From Rhizobium bangladeshense (GTDB taxonomy: Bacteria > Pseudomonadota > Alphaproteobacteria > Rhizobiales > Rhizobiaceae): 64,000 nucleotides of DNA. Shown here piece after piece: positions 8,787 through 17,685 of the stretch (positions are counted from its first letter, which is position 1; every line of letters begins with the position of its first letter). The translations under genes and the position numbers were made by a program. Below the pieces are notes generated by a model. It saw only the letters and a list, made by a program, of their open reading frames with translations. It was not told the origin of the DNA and did not search any database. The stretch covers positions 186,001 to 250,000 of the forward strand of contig NZ_CP071613.1 of assembly GCF_017357245.1 (NCBI RefSeq), written 5' to 3'.

Positions 8787-9359
8787 TCACCCCTCTACGG
8801 CCTGGAATTCTTCGGGCCGCTCCAGCACGGAGTAGCCGCGGCGCATATTGGCGATGAAGACGATGACCGCGCGGATCAGCATCAGCACGAAGGCAACAAG
8901 CACGGAGTAGAAGACGATGTTGCGCGGCAGGTCGATGGTGACCATCTGTTCGTCCGCGACGATGTCGACGTAACGCCACATCAAATAGCAGCCATAGGCG
9001 AAGAAGCCGATGCGGACGATATCGACGAAGGTTGCCAGCACGCGCGCCAGCCCTGCCGGCATGTAGTGATAGAACACGTCCACCTGGATATGCCGCGACA
9101 TGCGCACGCACATGGCGGAACCGAGGAACACGACGCCGATCAGGCAGTTGATCGCGATTTCCTCGGTCCAGGCATAGCTGTCGTTCAGCACGTAACGCGT
9201 GAAAAACTGCAGGAAGACGCAGCCAGTCATCAGCCAGAAGACGACCAGTGTGATCCAGTCCTCGATGGCATAGTCAGCGATGTTCGCCGTCGGCGCGTGC
9301 CCTTCGAATTCGTGACCGATTTCCTCGGCCGTGATTGGCGTATGAATTTCTTGCGACAT
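8787..9359 (-). CDS. dctQ: TRAP transporter small permease (DctQ)
   Basis: A 190-residue protein with four membrane helices. The first carries the typical DctQ stretch FFTRYVLNDSYAWTEEIAI and the second FLGSAMCVRMSRHIQVDVFY. It binds DctM in the inner membrane. The N-terminus is unusually hydrophilic for about 25 residues (MSQEIHTPITAEEIGHEF). It lies between the binding-protein gene and DctM, separated from the former by a palindromic repeat element. Confidence 0.9.
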   Translation of the reverse strand: MSQEIHTPITAEEIGHEFEGHAPTANIADYAIEDWITLVVFWLMTGCVFLQFFTRYVLNDSYAWTEEIAINCLIGVVFLGSAMCVRMSRHIQVDVFYHYMPAGLARVLATFVDIVRIGFFAYGCYLMWRYVDIVADEQMVTIDLPRNIVFYSVLVAFVLMLIRAVIVFIANMRRGYSVLERPEEFQAVEG

Positions 9360-9460
9360 GATCGGCCTTGTTCCGGTTGGGAATGAAGGGCGCGGCGTGT
9401 GGACGGCGCGACTTCAGTTTTTTGACAAGCGTTGTGCCGCTGCTGCCCTGTTCGTGCCGA

Positions 9461-9597
9461 AGGCCGCCCTCACCCTAACCCTCTCCCCGCCTGGGGAGAG
9501 GGGACTTGCCCTGCGAGGGGTAAGAGGGGGGCGGAAGGTTTTCAGCTTGTCCCTTCTCCCCGCCGGCGGGGAAAAGGTGGCGGCAGCCGGATGAGGG
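9461..9597. repeat. Rhizobial palindromic intergenic element (RIME/REP type)
   Basis: Between dctP and dctQ lie two hairpins: ccctctcccc (9479-9488) with ggggagaggg (9493-9502), and ccttctccccgcc (9552-9564) with ggcggggaaaagg (9565-9577, one mismatch). The outer ends are also roughly inverse copies (accctaaccctctcccc versus gggg...ggatgagggttgg). This build, two hairpins at the borders of an element of about 130 bases inside an operon, is that of the mosaic intergenic repeats common in Rhizobium genomes. It may stabilise the upstream dctP message or weaken transcription of the permeases. Confidence 0.7.
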
Positions 9598-9617
9598 TTG
9601 GCAGCGCTCTGAGGCTC

Positions 9618-10592
9618 CTACTGAATCGCCCGGATCGCTTCCCAATCGCTCTTTTCGTAGCCGAAGTCCTCGAACTTCACCTTTTCCATCACGTTCTTCT
9701 CGAAATCGCTCTTATCAACCTCGGCGACGTTGAGACCCTTATCCTTGAAGGTCGCAACGAGGCTGTTTTCCTTGCCGGCGATCGTCTTGGTCGTGCGCTC
9801 GGCAGCCTCCTGCATGACCTCGCCGAAGATCTTCTTGTCCTCGTCGGAAAGGCTCGCCCACCGCGTCTTGGAGACCACGGTGTTCAGGTGATCGACTATG
9901 TGGCCGGTGAGGATGATGTTCTTCTGGACTTCGTAGAACTTCTTCGCCTCGATCGTCGTCAGCGGATTTTCCTGCGCCTCGACCGTGCCGTTCTGCAAGG
10001 CGAGATAGACCTCGGCGAAGGCGATCGGCGTCGTGTTGGCGCCGCAGGCGCGCGGCATGGCAAGATAAGCCGGAACGTCGGGCACGCGGATCTTCAGGCC
10101 CTGCATGTCGGCGCATTTGGCGATCGGCTTGTTCGAGGTCGTATGGCGCGTGCCGTAATAGCTGACGGCAGTGATGTGGTTGCCGGTCTTGTCTTCATAG
10201 CCCTTGGCGAGACGCTTGAAGACATCGCTCTTGGTATAGGCGATCAGGTGATCGGGATTGCGGAAGATGTAGGGGAAATAGGTCACGCCGATCGGCTTGT
10301 AGTCGCGCGCCGCAAAGCTCGATCCTGAGATGATGATGTCGACCGTACCGAGCTTGAGGCCCTGGTTGATGTCGGCTTCCTTGCCGAGCTGCGAGGCCGG
10401 ATAGACCTCGATCTTGTAACGCCCGTTCGTGCGCTTGTTGATCTCTCCGGCCGCCCAGACGGAGTCCGTGTGGAACGGTTCGGAAGTCTCATAGACATGC
10501 GCCCACTTCAATACGGTCTCGGCATGCGCGATCGCCGTCGACGCCAGGATCGCGGCCGCGGTGCAAAGTATTGTTGCCAGTCTGCTCTTCAT
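9618..10592 (-). CDS. dctP: TRAP transporter periplasmic binding protein (DctP)
   Basis: A 324-residue protein with a signal peptide of about 24 residues (cleavage after AIAHA). The mature part opens VLKWAHVYETSEPFH, as in DctP proteins. The conserved carboxylate-binding arginine lies in GLKIRVPDVPAYLAM, and the family motif VYLALQNGTVEAQENP is present. It captures a sugar acid or similar carboxylate and hands it to DctQM. The neighbouring idonate-type and LDH2-type dehydrogenases point to an aldonate or keto acid as ligand; this is inference. Confidence 0.92.
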   Translation of the reverse strand: MKSRLATILCTAAAILASTAIAHAETVLKWAHVYETSEPFHTDSVWAAGEINKRTNGRYKIEVYPASQLGKEADINQGLKLGTVDIIISGSSFAARDYKPIGVTYFPYIFRNPDHLIAYTKSDVFKRLAKGYEDKTGNHITAVSYYGTRHTTSNKPIAKCADMQGLKIRVPDVPAYLAMPRACGANTTPIAFAEVYLALQNGTVEAQENPLTTIEAKKFYEVQKNIILTGHIVDHLNTVVSKTRWASLSDEDKKIFGEVMQEAAERTTKTIAGKENSLVATFKDKGLNVAEVDKSDFEKNVMEKVKFEDFGYEKSDWEAIRAIQ

Positions 10593-10616
10593 CGCTCTCT
10601 CCTCCCGAACTCGGGT

Positions 10617-11375
10617 TTAAGTCTTGGTGCTTCCTTTGGCGGATGCCTTGTCGCGGCCCCGCTCCTCCTCTCCCGAGAACTCCTCCCCGAAGCTCTCGGA
10701 AAATCTTTTCTGCGACATGGTGAGATGGGTGCGCATCGCAGCCTTCGCGCCTGCGCCATCGCCGGCGGCGATCGCATCGCGGATCGCCCGGTGCTCGTCG
10801 ACGGCGATACGCCATGTCGTCGGCCCCTCGAAGTGGCTGGCCAGCTTGGCGAAGTATGGCGTCATGCGCATGTCGAAAATCTCGCCCGTCACGCGGATCA
10901 ATGTGGCATTGCCGATAATGGCGGCAATGCCGGTGTGAAAGGCCCGGTCGGCCGCCAGCACCGTTGCCGCATCGTTGACGCCGCCGCTCATGCGCTGCAG
11001 CGCTTCGTCGAGAACCGCGATATCTTCCGGTCCGGCTCGAGTTGCCGCTTCCTCGGCTATGGCGCATTCGATGATGGCGCGCGCCTGCAGCAGTTCGAAA
11101 GGCCCCTCCACCGGCTCGTTCTCGCTTGCCGCCATGCTGATGGCATGCCGGTGCGCGACATAAATGCCGGAGCCCATGCGGATGTTGATAAGGCCTTCGA
11201 CCTCGAGAACGATCAGCGCCTCGCGCACGGTCGGGCGCGAGACGGACAGTTGTTCCGCGAGCTCGCGCTCGGCCGGCAGCTTCTGGCCGAGCGCGAGCTC
11301 ACCGCTGGCAATCATCGAACGAATCTGATCGGCCACCTGCCTGTAGAGGCGGCGCGATTCAACGGGCGAAAACAT
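10617..11375 (-). CDS. GntR-family regulator, FadR/FCD subgroup
   Basis: A 252-residue repressor-type protein. The N-terminal winged helix (YRQVADQIRSMIASGELALG, then LSVSRPTVREALIVLEVEGLI) is typical GntR. The C-terminal FCD domain carries the metal/ligand histidine pattern (DRAFHTGIA, VDEHRAIRDAI). It starts at ATG 11375, which has a GGGAGG ribosome site; an upstream in-frame start is weaker. It sits between the LDH2 dehydrogenase and the TRAP genes on the same strand, so it most likely controls the whole sugar-acid operon in response to its substrate, through the palindrome just upstream. Confidence 0.9.
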   Translation of the reverse strand: MFSPVESRRLYRQVADQIRSMIASGELALGQKLPAERELAEQLSVSRPTVREALIVLEVEGLINIRMGSGIYVAHRHAISMAASENEPVEGPFELLQARAIIECAIAEEAATRAGPEDIAVLDEALQRMSGGVNDAATVLAADRAFHTGIAAIIGNATLIRVTGEIFDMRMTPYFAKLASHFEGPTTWRIAVDEHRAIRDAIAAGDGAGAKAAMRTHLTMSQKRFSESFGEEFSGEEERGRDKASAKGSTKT

Positions 11376-11411
11376 TCTGGCCTCCCGGCGGCTTCTCCTC
11401 AAGCGCGCAGC

Positions 11412-11430
11412 TGGTCAACTGGCCTGACCA
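11412..11430. promoter_or_regulatory. Putative operator of the GntR/FCD regulator
   Basis: TGGTCAACTGGCCTGACCA is an inverted repeat (TGGTC / GACCA) with an inner TGG / CCA half-site, close to the FadR-type TGGT...ACCA pattern. It lies 37 bases before the regulator's start and before the TRAP genes, as expected for autoregulation. Confidence 0.6.
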
Positions 11431-11483
11431 ATTAAGACATGGATATCACCGTCGGGGTTGTGCGTCAATGCGCCGCATGAAAC

Positions 11484-12554
11484 TCAGACAGGAGCGTTGA
11501 TCCCGTAAGCAGCGCCAAGCGCCTTGAAGGATTCGACCGTGACCGGATCAAGCTCCACGCCCGCTTTTTGCCGTTGCGCGGCCACAGCCCATTCCCGGTC
11601 ACCGGGCGCCATCACCTTGAAGCCTTCGCGTGCCGGGGAATTGCGCAAGGTGTCAAGATAACGCGTCATCGCCGCATCGAAACTGTCGATGTCAAGAAAT
11701 GCGCCGGGCTTGAGGGCGATGACGAAAGCGCCGAGGCCGCGCGGCGTCGAGAAATCAGGGCCTGGCATGGGGGCGATGTCGACGCTGAGTTTCATGCCGG
11801 TTAGCACCGCGCTGAGGATTTCGGCAATGCCGGCGAGCCCTGCGCCTTTGAAGCCGAACTCGCCGCCGAGCGGCGCCAGCATGTCGGCGATCTGAGGGTC
11901 TCTGGTGTCGTAGCCCCGCTCGTCGGAGGCGACGCCGGCGGGCAGTTCCCGGCCGAGGCTTCGATAGAGCTGCACGCGGTTATACGGCACGGCACTCGTC
12001 GCCATGTCGAAGAGCCAGGGATTTTGCCCTTTCACCGGCACGGCGCAGGCGATCGGATTCGTGCCGTGGAAGCGCATCGCCCCGTCATGCAAGCGTACGA
12101 AACTGTCGGAATTGCAGAAGGCAAAGCCAATGAAGCCGCGTTCGGCGGCGTCGATGGCATAGGCGCCCGCCGGGCCGAAATGCGAGGAATTGCGGACGGC
12201 GATTGCACCGATGCCGAACTCACCCGCCAGTCGTGTGGCGTGATCCATCGCGGTGTAGGTCGCGAGCGCGCCATGGGCATTATCGGCGTCGAGCGAGGCG
12301 ACGGCGCCAAGGCTATTGGCGAGCGTCAGCTTCGGGCGCGGATTGAGACGGCCTTCGACCAGCCCCTTCACATAATGGGCGAGCAACCGCACCCCATGGC
12401 TGTCGATGCCGTGACAGGTGCCATGCATCATTGCCCTGGTGGCGGCCTCCGCGGTTGGCCGGTCGGCGCCTGATGCGGTCAGGATCTGCCTGCAGAAAGC
12501 CTCGATTGCCGCAAGCGGTCTCAGGATGCCGGAAGATTGGGTTCTGTCGGCCAT
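11484..12554 (-). CDS. Malate/L-lactate dehydrogenase (LDH2) family oxidoreductase
   Basis: A 356-residue enzyme of the NAD(P)H-dependent LDH2 fold, which is unrelated to classical lactate dehydrogenase. The family marks CHGIDSHGVRL (H53 with D51) and RNSSHFGPAGAYA are present, as are TNPIACAVP and the glycine-rich GEFGFKGAGLA. Members reduce 2-keto acids to hydroxy acids (2,3-diketogulonate, ureidoglycolate, piperideine carboxylate, and others), so the substrate cannot be read from sequence. First gene of the minus-strand operon with the GntR regulator, TRAP transporter and idonate-type dehydrogenase; a keto-sugar acid is the most natural guess. Confidence 0.85.
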   Translation of the reverse strand: MADRTQSSGILRPLAAIEAFCRQILTASGADRPTAEAATRAMMHGTCHGIDSHGVRLLAHYVKGLVEGRLNPRPKLTLANSLGAVASLDADNAHGALATYTAMDHATRLAGEFGIGAIAVRNSSHFGPAGAYAIDAAERGFIGFAFCNSDSFVRLHDGAMRFHGTNPIACAVPVKGQNPWLFDMATSAVPYNRVQLYRSLGRELPAGVASDERGYDTRDPQIADMLAPLGGEFGFKGAGLAGIAEILSAVLTGMKLSVDIAPMPGPDFSTPRGLGAFVIALKPGAFLDIDSFDAAMTRYLDTLRNSPAREGFKVMAPGDREWAVAAQRQKAGVELDPVTVESFKALGAAYGINAPV

Positions 12555-12631
12555 GCTGCTTCATCCATTCCGGTCGCGTTTTCCTAAGATGTAGCTCAAG
12601 CGCCGCCCGGCCGTAAATGGCGGAAATTGCG

Positions 12632-12656
12632 GGAACCTTGGCCATCTTTACGGGTT
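12632..12656 (+). promoter_or_regulatory. EcfG-type general-stress promoter (GGAAC-N16-GGTT)
   Basis: GGAAC at 12632-12636 and GGTT at 12653-12656, separated by exactly 16 bases, 28 bases before the ATG of the small membrane protein at 12684. Confidence 0.6.
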
Positions 12657-12683
12657 GGGTGGCCTGATATCAGGAGCATGACG

Positions 12684-12944
12684 ATGAATTACATCTGGCT
12701 TTTTGCCGTGGCGGGAGGAGCAGCCCTTCTCGGGATTGCGCTCGCTTTCGGAATGATCAAGCAGGATGGCCGCCGGTCGGTCGCCGCCATCGCCGGCGCC
12801 TTTATCGTTGCCATCGGCGCGCTTGGGCTCGGCGTCTACGTCGCCAGCGAACCCACGGCCCCGATGCGCGCGTCCGACCGGGAGGGATCGCAGAACAGGC
12901 TTCCGGGCGCAGCGACGACCGAGAAGGATCTGCCGGGGCAGTGA
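12684..12944 (+). CDS. Small two-helix membrane protein
   Basis: An 86-residue protein with two hydrophobic helices (YIWLFAVAGGAALLGIALAF and AAIAGAFIVAIGALGLGVYV) and a hydrophilic tail rich in charged residues ending EKDLPGQ. The ATG at 12684 has AGGAG seven bases upstream; an ATG six bases earlier is too close to it. No known domain. The stress promoter candidate immediately upstream suggests induction in stationary phase or under osmotic stress. Function unknown. Confidence 0.7.
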   Translation: MNYIWLFAVAGGAALLGIALAFGMIKQDGRRSVAAIAGAFIVAIGALGLGVYVASEPTAPMRASDREGSQNRLPGAATTEKDLPGQ

Positions 12945-13016
12945 TGTATGTGTGACGCCAATTCCCGCGCGAGCGATGAGACCGAGCGGGCAGATACGGC
13001 GGCAGGAGGGTTCATT

Positions 13017-13205
13017 GTGACAAATTTTGCGGCTGTGTCGGAGCGCGCCTTCGCTTCAGCTCTTGAGGCAATGACCGATGAAGGGCTTTTCGAACTCATG
13101 GCCGAGTTGGAAATCCGCAGCGAAGCCTTGGACCGGCTGCGCCGAGCGACACGGTCTTCGCCCAGATCGTTTTGGCCGAGAGCGCCATCCCGGGCAGGAT
13201 GTTGA
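13017..13205 (+). CDS. Small hypothetical protein with GTG start
   Basis: A 62-residue frame starting at GTG 13017, chosen because a near-perfect ribosome site (AGGAGGG, 13004-13010) stands six bases ahead. The N-terminal two thirds (TNFAAVSERAFASALEAM, EGLFELMAELEIRSEALDRL) look helical and acidic, the tail basic and low in complexity. An internal shift of the tail frame is possible. No recognised family. The ribosome site is the main support that it is translated. Confidence 0.5.
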   Translation: MTNFAAVSERAFASALEAMTDEGLFELMAELEIRSEALDRLRRATRSSPRSFWPRAPSRAGC

Positions 13206-13341
13206 GACCTTACAGAGAGTGGGAAGCCCGCCGGATACGCCGCGATTGCTCGTGACAGCGGGCGCCGGCATAAGGCGTTCGTTCTCGCCGGCTGGAGTAT
13301 GTCAGGCAAACGTTTGCAGCGATTTGCGGTCGCAAGGTGGG

Positions 13342-14070
13342 TTAGCGGTATATCGCCAGGGGACGGCGGCTGATTTGCGGCCAATCACGGCTCGATATGC
13401 CTGGGACGTCATAGGCATCGGCGGCGAAGGCCTCCAGGGAAGCTCGATCGCGGATGATCACCATCCCTCGGCTGGAGTAGATGAAATGTCGGCCTTCAAG
13501 CACATGCAGTGCATCGGTAACGCTGGAGCGCCGGACGCCGAGCATCGTCGCCATATATTCATGGGTGATTTCGATCTCTTCCCCTTCCAGGCGGTCGTGG
13601 CACATCAGAATCCACTTCGCCAGGCGAACGTCGATCTTATGAACGGCGTTGGACAGCGCGTTGTTGGCGACCTGCACGAAGAAGGCATGTACAAAGTGCG
13701 AAAGCAGCCGGCGAACGGGGGGGCGGTCGACCAGGAAACATGCCAACGCGCCGGCGTCCACACGGCGTCCATGACCGCCGACCTGCATCATCACGTCGAA
13801 CGAAAATCGCTCTGCATCCACCGTCAGGGCCGGCGGCGACATTGCGTCCCTGCCAAGCACCCCGATTTCGGCTTTCCTGCCCTCGGGACTCGTCGCGACC
13901 ATGCAGGCGATGCCGCTCTCCAGAAAATAATAGTAACTGACCGGCGTGCCCGGATGAACGAGTTCGAAATCCCGAGGAAGAGGAAGCGGTTCCAGTATGC
14001 GCTCCAGTGCCAGAAGCTCCGGATCCGCCAACTGCGATAGAATGAGATTTCTGCTTTCAAACGCTCGCAT
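13342..14070 (-). CDS. Crp/Fnr-family transcriptional regulator (copy 1)
   Basis: A 242-residue protein with an N-terminal cyclic-nucleotide-binding-like barrel (PGTPVSYYYFLESGIACMV, GVLGRDAM) and a C-terminal winged helix (THEYMATMLGVRRSSVTDALHVLEG). There are no N-terminal cysteines for an iron-sulphur cluster and no cAMP phosphate cassette (RAATV-like), so the effector is unknown. The start at ATG 14070 has an AGGGCAG site; an upstream extension lacks similarity to the paralogues. It is divergent from the PAS-PAS histidine kinase at 14306. Three further copies of the family lie within 10 kb. Confidence 0.88.
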   Translation of the reverse strand: MRAFESRNLILSQLADPELLALERILEPLPLPRDFELVHPGTPVSYYYFLESGIACMVATSPEGRKAEIGVLGRDAMSPPALTVDAERFSFDVMMQVGGHGRRVDAGALACFLVDRPPVRRLLSHFVHAFFVQVANNALSNAVHKIDVRLAKWILMCHDRLEGEEIEITHEYMATMLGVRRSSVTDALHVLEGRHFIYSSRGMVIIRDRASLEAFAADAYDVPGISSRDWPQISRRPLAIYR

Positions 14071-14305
14071 CGCTCTGCCCTTTGTTTGGCAAGAGGACAC
14101 TGTCTCCCGGCCGCCAGCGCCACAAGATGCGCTCGACCGTACTGGAATTATGAACTGCGGAAAGGCCGTTTGCAAGGCACCCAAGCGTAAACTGCCGTCC
14201 TCGAACGAAGGTCCACGTGAGCGAGATTTGTACGCAACCGCACGCGGCGGAGAAATTGCTGTAGCAAGTGCTAATGTAGCTGACGGCAATCTCTGGGGCG
14301 CTGGC

Positions 14306-15679
14306 ATGGATCAATTTCACTTTCCGAGCGATGAGTCGGAAATCTATCGGCACATCGTCGAGAGCGCCCGGGATTATGCAATTTTTGCGATGGATCGCGA
14401 CGGTACTGTCCTGACGTGGAACGCCGGCTCGGAGAATCTTTTCGGCTATACGGCGGGCGAAATCATCGGGCAGAACAGTGCCGTCATCTTTTCGTTCGAG
14501 GACCAGCTTGACGGAGTTCTTCTCAAGGAAATCAGGCTTGCGCTCGCAACCGGCCGCGCCGGCGACAATCGCTGGCACATCAGGAAGGACGGCAGTTCAT
14601 TCTGGGCGTCAGGGCTGATGATGCCGCTTCGCAACGATACCGGCGAAGTCTACGGCCTGATGAAAATCGTCCGCGACCGGACACTAAGACTCCATGAAGA
14701 CGAAGCCTTGCGCGCCAGCGAGGAGCGGCTTCAACTCATTCTCAAAAGCGCAATCGATTATGCGATCTTCGCTATTGATAGTGAGGGGCGGATCATCAGC
14801 TGGAACACGGGAGCCTGCCGCATCTTTGGCTATGAGGAAGGCGAGATACTCGGTCGCGATGCACGCATTCTCTTCGTCGCGGAAGATCGAAACGGTGGCG
14901 CCCTGGAGCGCGAGATGAACGCGGCGGCCGAGCACGGCCGCGCGGAGAATGACCGGTTTCATTTGCGTAAGGATGGATCGACATTCTGGGGCAGTGGATT
15001 AACCATGCCGCTGCGTGCCCAGCGCGCCGGCTATCTCAAAGTGCTCCGCGACGATACGGAGAGACATTTCGCAGAAGAGCACCAGCAAATCATGCTGCGC
15101 GAAATGAGCCATCGGGTTAAAAACAGCCTGGCGCTGGTCGCGGCCATGCTCGCCATGCAGGCCCGTTCGGCCAAGCAGGAGGAGGTCGCACAGGCCCTGC
15201 GTGATGCGGAGGCGCGTGTCGGAACGATTGCCGAGGTACACGACCAATTGTGGCGCCAGCCGCAGATCGAAACGGTGGACCTTGCCGATTTCCTGTCGAG
15301 CCTTTGCCATCGCCTGCAGCAGTCGACCACCCGACACATGATGTCAGTCGATGCCGATCCATGCATGGTAGATGCAGACCGCGCCATCCAGGTCGCGCTC
15401 CTCGTCAACGAGCTGGTGACGAATTCTGTCAAGCATGCCTATCCTGACGGAACAGGCACCGTCACTGTCAGCGCCCGCAGCCTCGGAGAAGAAATCGTAC
15501 TTGAGGTCGCTGACTGCGGAAAAGGTCTGCCTCTGGAAGTGCTATCCCCTGAGAATGGCGGAAAAAGCCTCGGAATGAAGATCGTCCGCGCTCTCGTGCA
15601 GCAGCTGAAAGCCGAGCTTCACATGGAAAACAGGCAGCCCGGTACCGGTTTCGTGATCCGGTTCCCGAGGGAAGCGTGA
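14306..15679 (+). CDS. Soluble PAS-PAS HisKA_2 sensor histidine kinase
   Basis: A 457-residue cytoplasmic protein with two tandem PAS domains (about residues 12-130 and 138-258), each opening with DYAIFAMD / DYAIFAID and closing with an RKDGS-type PAC segment. They are near-duplicates of each other. The kinase core has H269 in EMSHRVKNSLALV and N373 in ELVTNSVKHAYP, the HisKA_2 pattern; W-x-E of the HWE class is absent. No membrane helix. It probably senses a cytoplasmic signal or light/redox cofactor; no LOV cysteine (NCRFLQ) is present. No receiver gene is adjacent, so its partner is unknown. Confidence 0.87.
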   Translation: MDQFHFPSDESEIYRHIVESARDYAIFAMDRDGTVLTWNAGSENLFGYTAGEIIGQNSAVIFSFEDQLDGVLLKEIRLALATGRAGDNRWHIRKDGSSFWASGLMMPLRNDTGEVYGLMKIVRDRTLRLHEDEALRASEERLQLILKSAIDYAIFAIDSEGRIISWNTGACRIFGYEEGEILGRDARILFVAEDRNGGALEREMNAAAEHGRAENDRFHLRKDGSTFWGSGLTMPLRAQRAGYLKVLRDDTERHFAEEHQQIMLREMSHRVKNSLALVAAMLAMQARSAKQEEVAQALRDAEARVGTIAEVHDQLWRQPQIETVDLADFLSSLCHRLQQSTTRHMMSVDADPCMVDADRAIQVALLVNELVTNSVKHAYPDGTGTVTVSARSLGEEIVLEVADCGKGLPLEVLSPENGGKSLGMKIVRALVQQLKAELHMENRQPGTGFVIRFPREA

Positions 15680-16044
15680 TGGACTATTTGAAGCGCCTGC
15701 CGTGAGGTCGCCTCATCGGCCGCCGCGAGGCGTTTCGCAGCGGCGTCTGACCCTTCTCGACGGATTTCTGAAACAGGACAGGCGGCAAGCTCCGCTTCTC
15801 ACGAGGTGGAAGATCGGATCCAAAAGGGTTGGATGAGGAGTGGTGCGACACACCGTCGTAGCTTCTTTGCCTATTGCTGATCCCTGACTATCCACAACGA
15901 TTAGTTTCTCCGCCTGTCCGTTTTGTCAAAAACGCATAGAGGGTCTCAGGCAGATGGCTATGTATGCCGTTTCGGCGCATAGATTTATCACTACCGTGAA
16001 GACCTGTCGGTATGAGCGCGGGCTCCCTCCGGCAGGAGACGGTC
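15680..16044. other. Intergenic region without a supported gene
   Basis: 365 bases between the HisKA_2 kinase and the frameshifted Crp/Fnr gene. No frame here has a good start with ribosome site. A small hairpin (CGTTTT-gtcaa-AAACG, about 15920-15935) and an AT-rich stretch near 15960-16000 probably hold the promoter of the downstream gene; I see no defined operator. Confidence 0.5.
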
Positions 16045-16770
16045 ATGGTCACACCGGTTCAGCGCAAAATTCAAAACCTGCTGTTGAAGGCCGTTCCTGC
16101 TGATGCGTTCGACATGATTGTCGCTGACGCCGATATGATCGAGCTGCCGCTGAAACAAGTCCTCGTCGAAGCCGACGAACCCAAGGCCCAGGTCTATTTC
16201 ATCGAGAGCGGCCTGGCATCGATGGTGGCGTCGAATGCCGAAGACGAAGTCGTTGAGGTTGGACATATAGGACATGAGGGCATGGCGGGATCGCATGTCT
16301 TGCTGAAGACGACGCGACCCCCAACCGGACCTTCATCCAGGTCGCGGGAGCCGGCTTTGAGGTGTCCCTGGAAAGATTTAAGCGCATGCTGGCCGCCAAT
16401 AATCTTTTCCTGAAATACGTGCATTGCTGCGATATACATCTCGCCCAGTCGGCTCTCGCCAACGGCCGCTATAACATGCACGAGCGGCTCGCCCGCTGGC
16501 TGTTGATGTGCAACGACCGGCTGAACGGCAATGATCTGCCGCTGACGCAGGAATTTCTCGCGCTCATGCTCGGCGTGCGCCGCGCGAGGGGTGACAAACG
16601 AGCTGCATGTCATTGAAGGGCTGAGAGCGATCAAGTCGACGCGCGCCAATGTCAGGATCCTCGTGCGGGAAAGGCTGGAAGAGATCGCCGCCGGCAGCTG
16701 CGGCATTCCCGAACGCGAATATAAACGATTGATCGGGCTGTCGGTCCGCCGCCCTACCCGCAGTTTCTGA
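16045..16770 (+). pseudogene. Crp/Fnr-family regulator with two frameshifts (copy 2)
   Basis: Starting at ATG 16045 (AGGAG site at 16034) the frame gives a normal Crp/Fnr N-terminus (VEADEPKAQVYFIESGLASMV) to about 16306. One base appears lost near 16308 (ctgaa-gac where ctgaag-gac is expected), so the homology continues one frame over: NRTFIQVAGAGFEVSLERF, then MHERLARWLLMCNDR and TQEFLALMLGVRRA. An extra A at about 16587 returns the frame to the first one: VTNELHVIEGLRAIKS to the TGA at 16770. Read together, the three pieces make a full-length regulator of about 240 residues. Either a true pseudogene or sequencing errors. Confidence 0.85.
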
Positions 16771-16993
16771 TCGTCTCAGCGAAGTGCAAGATCATGAGGA
16801 CGTTTCCCTCTTCATCGCAGACATGTATTTTTCTGCTCGAAATGTCCTTGCCCCTAAGTACCGCCTGGCTCATCAGCGCCCGTGCATCCTGGACGGCCTC
16901 CCGCCTGGCATGCGTAAGCGTCGCCAGTTCCGAGCCTTCCAGATCGACGACCGTGCCTGCTTCTGAAACGACGTTGAAGTAAAACCTTGGCAT
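16754..16993 (-). CDS. DUF6894 small protein
   Basis: A 79-residue protein beginning MPRFYFNVVSEAGTVVDLEG and ending LMILHFAETIRNCG, the length and sequence pattern of DUF6894 proteins, which are numerous in Rhizobiales, often with several copies per genome. No enzyme motif or membrane helix. Its 3' end overlaps the end of the convergent Crp/Fnr pseudogene by 17 bases. A GGAAC box lies 46 bases upstream, but its second half (GCTT) fits the stress consensus poorly. Confidence 0.8.
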   Translation of the reverse strand: MPRFYFNVVSEAGTVVDLEGSELATLTHARREAVQDARALMSQAVLRGKDISSRKIHVCDEEGNVLMILHFAETIRNCG

Positions 16994-17163
16994 CAGCCGA
17001 CTCACCGTTGCAGAATCTAAGCCATAGCTCGTGGTTTGGTTCCGGCGGCGGCAATAACATCGCGCCTCGCCATCCTCTTGCAGATGCGGAATCAAGGCGA
17101 GGCTGGCAGTCGCCAGCCGGCCATCATCCTCTGCCGCCTGGCTGGCTTCGCGCCTCGGACAGG

Positions 17164-17415
17164 CTAAAGCGGCGCATCGGCTGCAATTGGTGGATTTTCC
17201 AAATCCAGATGCACATGTCGCACCAGGCCAGAGAGTCTGCGCTTCTCCCGAATGCCGCATTCGAACCAGGACACGAGCTCTCTGGCGACATGCTGCGCCT
17301 CCGGGCCGGCCATGCTGTAGGATTTCTCGCGGCACCATTCGCGAAGCACAGCGGTCAGCATCGCCACGTCATCAGGCTGCAGCGCCGGCTTGGTGATTCC
17401 CGAGTGCTGGATCAT
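17164..17415 (-). CDS. Small helical protein, paralogue of the 18159 gene
   Basis: An 83-residue protein. ATG 17415 is chosen over two earlier ATGs because GGGAGGA is correctly spaced for it. The stretch VLREWCREKSYSMAGPEAQHVARELVSWFECG aligns with VLNEICREAGKSQRAPDMQEIAALLISLYRHG of the protein at 18159-18440, so the two are paralogues within 1 kb. The family is common as a short regulator-like protein in rhizobia, but its function is unknown. No DNA-binding motif is evident. Confidence 0.7.
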   Translation of the reverse strand: MIQHSGITKPALQPDDVAMLTAVLREWCREKSYSMAGPEAQHVARELVSWFECGIREKRRLSGLVRHVHLDLENPPIAADAPL

Positions 17416-17685
17416 CCCCATTCCTCCCGATTGCATGAGGTGATCCTAATCTTCGGGTCTTCGATTTCAACAGCTGGTGCGGAAGCGTACCGAGGAGGCC
17501 AGCGGCGCCTGGATGCGGCTCACCGGGGAACCAAGACGACCCCATAGGGTTCGGCAGTCACGACAAATGATCGTCGCAAGACGAGTTCGAGTATGGTAGG
17601 CATGGCGCGGGCGCGGACCGCCTGATGTTGAACCGCCATGGACAGATGATCACCCTAAAGCCAGGATTACATTAGGCGTCCGCCA

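Noticed and set aside
9461..9597. Possible terminator between dctP and dctQ
   Set aside because: The hairpins are part of a palindromic intergenic repeat without T runs, and the TRAP genes must be co-expressed, so a full terminator is unlikely.
17019..17043. GGAAC box on the minus strand before the DUF6894 gene
   Set aside because: At 16-base spacing the second half reads GCTT, not NGTT; it breaks the pattern of the other sites.
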